A stretch of 64,000 nt of DNA. Source: Actinocatenispora rupis. Its GTDB lineage: Bacteria; Actinomycetota; Actinomycetes; Mycobacteriales; Micromonosporaceae. Numbering within the stretch: position 1 is the stretch's first letter; every line of letters begins with the position of its first letter. The stretch covers positions 124,001-188,000 of the forward strand of contig NZ_BOMB01000031.1 of assembly GCF_016861975.1 (NCBI RefSeq). The letters run 5' to 3'. Below the pieces are notes generated by a model. It made no database searches. It had not been told where the DNA came from and saw only the letters and a list, made by a program, of their open reading frames with translations. Below are positions 62,201 through 64,000 of this stretch, one piece after another. The position numbers and the translations under genes were made by a program.

Positions 62201-64000
62201 CCGCACGGTGCCCATGTCCAGCGCGTCGGCCGGCGGACGCAGGCCGAAGTCGTACAGGTAGACGGTGCCGTCGGCGCGGGCGATCTCGTACGGCCGCTCG
62301 TCGGCGACCTTCACCCCGAGCGAGTGCAGCACCGGCAGCAGCGCCGACAGCATCATCGGCTCGCCCAGCCGGAACACCTTGAACCGCAGGTCGTCGTCGT
62401 TCTTCCGGCGCCGGTACAGATGCATCGCCAGCTCGCCGGGCTCGTCCAGCAGCTCCAGCTTCGCCAGGTCCTTCGACGCCTCGTACGGGTTGTGCTCGTC
62501 CTTGTACGTCTGCGGCAACGCGTCCGCGTACCGGTCGTAGAGGTAGCGGGCCTGCTCGTCACCGAGCTTGCGGTCCAGCAGGACACGGAAGTCGTCGTCC
62601 CACAACCGGGTCGCCTCGGCCAGCTCGTGCTGGATCGCGTCCACGTCCACGTCGGCCGGCGGGTTCGTCGGATCGGTACGCACCGTGACGTGGATGCGGG
62701 CCAGCTGCCCCTCGGTGACGCGGGTCGAGTAGTCCAGACCCACCCCGTTCAGCCGCTCCAGCAGGATCTCCTGGATCCGCAGCCGGTTCCGCGTCGAGAA
62801 CCGGTCCCGCGGCAGGTACACCAGGCACGAGATGAACCGCCCGTACGCGTCGCGGCGCGCGAACAGCCGCAGTTGCCGGCGCCCGGCCAGCCGCAGCACG
62901 CCCATCACCGTGCGGAACAGCTCGTCGGTCGAGATCTGGAACAGCTCGTCCCGCGGGTACGTCTCCAGGATGTCCATCAGGTCGCGGCCCGAGTGGCTGC
63001 GCGGCGACAGCCCCGACCGGCGCAGCACCGTCGCCACCTTCCGCCGCACCACCGGCAGGTCCCGCACGGACTGCACGTACGCCGCGGAGGTGAACAGGCC
63101 GAGGAACCGCTTCTCCCCCACCACGTTGCCCGCGGCGTCGAACGTCTTGATCCCGATGTAGTCCAGGTACGCGTTGCGGTGCACGGTGGCCCGCGAGTTC
63201 GCCTTCGTGATGGTGAGCAGGCGCTTCTCCAACGCCTTCGCGTACGCCTCGGGCGCCATCGACGACAGGCTCCGCGGCTGCGTCCGGTCCGCCCGCAGGA
63301 TGCCCAGGCCCGACCCGTCCACCGCGGCGAGCATCTGCTCCCCACCGTCGCTCGTCAGCTCGTACTCCCGGTACCCCAGGAACGTGAAATGGTCGTTGGT
63401 GAGCCACTTCAGCAGGTCGACGGCATCGGTGACGTCGGACTCCGGTACCGGCAGGGACGCGTCGCGCAGCGCGACGGACAGCTCGCGGGCGCGCTCCAGC
63501 ATCCGCGGCCAGTCCTCGGCCACCTCGCGGACGTCGGTGAGCACCCGGCGGATGTCCGCGCGCAGGTCCTCCACGGCGGACGGGTCCTGCTGCCGGTCCA
63601 CCTCGAAGGTCATCCAGCTCTCGACCGTGTCCTCGGACGTCGCGTCGTCCGCCTCGACCTCCGGGCGGATCGCTACGAGCCGGCCGGCCGGATCGCGCCG
63701 CACCACCACCTGCGGGTGCACCACCAGATGGATCTCCAGGCCGCGGGAGGCGAGCGCCGCCGTCACCGAATCGACCAGGAACGGCATGTCGTCGACGACG
63801 ATGGACAGCACGGTGTGCCCCTCGTCCGCGGGATTGCGCAGCTCGACCCGCAGCTCGCCGGCGTCCCGCTGCGCCGCCAGCTTCCGGTGCTGGCACGTCG
63901 TCTCGAACAGCTCCGCCGCGGTGCGGCCGACGAGCTCCTCGTCCGGCACGAGCCGCCAGTACAGCTTGACGAGGTCGGCCAGCTCGGTGTCCGCGCCGGC
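59231..64000 (-). CDS. gdh: NAD-specific glutamate dehydrogenase, large (L-180) type, 5' end beyond the window
   Basis: At least 1590 codons of the approximately 180-kDa NAD-GDH are present, in frame to the right edge with no start inside the window; an in-frame start candidate at 63949 would delete part of the conserved N-terminus. The visible protein has N-terminal ACT-like regulatory regions ([39 protein letters not shown]). The catalytic dehydrogenase core contains [41 protein letters not shown] and [19 protein letters not shown], and a long C-terminal helical region follows. It deaminates glutamate to 2-oxoglutarate with NAD. Mycobacterial Gdh of this class (Rv2476c) is about 1624 residues and is controlled by the FHA protein GarA. 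Confidence 0.93.
   Translation of the reverse strand, partial: [1589 protein letters not shown]

Overview
The window is about 64 kb of very GC-rich DNA (third codon positions almost all G or C, many GTG starts). It is dense with actinobacterial hallmark genes: a mycothiol conjugate amidase, the GlgE alpha-glucan pathway, cydABDC, DUF397 proteins with an XRE partner, an ECF41-type sigma factor, and the large NAD-dependent glutamate dehydrogenase. The most likely source is the chromosome of a filamentous actinomycete, perhaps Micromonosporales; the genus cannot be fixed from the sequence alone. I see no rRNA, tRNA, CRISPR array, transposase or phage module.

Layout. 1-13 kb: genes that, from memory, match the M. 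tuberculosis Rv3030-Rv3041c neighbourhood in order and strand (methyltransferase, GT4 glucosyltransferase, hexapeptide acyltransferase, second methyltransferase, enoyl-CoA hydratase, ABC ATPase). They are interspersed with a DUF885 protein, mca, a GH18 chitinase and a TPP enzyme. 13-19.5 kb: glgX, a lipoprotein, a Tat-exported amidase, and a nucleoside hydrolase/ribokinase/LacI operon with two LacI-type operators. 19.5-28 kb: glgP, then a ROK regulator divergent from a sugar ABC importer with a GH3 hexosaminidase (probable chito-oligosaccharide use). 28-30.6 kb: an MFS/TetR divergon and a Gln/Tyr/Pro-rich membrane protein. 30.7-43 kb: glgE-treS-mak and, further on, glgB, separated by ung, a non-RD Ser/Thr kinase, an FHA protein and small membrane proteins. 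43-51.7 kb: a second MFS/TetR divergon, a MerR regulator fused to a sliding-clamp-like domain, an ECF41-like sigma factor, an XRE/DUF397 operon, a GH76 mannanase, a caspase-like DUF6642-type protein, and arfB. 51.7-59 kb: cydABDC with a divergent padR and a permease-prefix protein. 59.2 kb to the right edge: a 5'-truncated glutamate dehydrogenase gene.

Functionally, the window holds most of an alpha-glucan/trehalose economy. TreS and Mak make maltose-1-phosphate, GlgE polymerises it, GlgB branches it, GlgP and GlgX degrade it, and the GT4 enzyme probably makes a related glucan. Several regulator/operator pairs can be read directly from palindromes: LacI, ROK, two TetR, MerR and PadR.

The most unusual structures are: (i) a five-copy 123-125 bp tandem repeat at the cydD-cydC junction that creates a chain of small reading frames joined by ATGA stop/start overlaps; (ii) the MerR/sliding-clamp fusion; (iii) an 11 x 18 bp in-frame minisatellite in the CydD linker; (iv) a TCCACAGTGGA palindrome recurring just after stop codons; and (v) a strong excess of the tetranucleotide GTAC, which appears to account for most A/T-ending codons.
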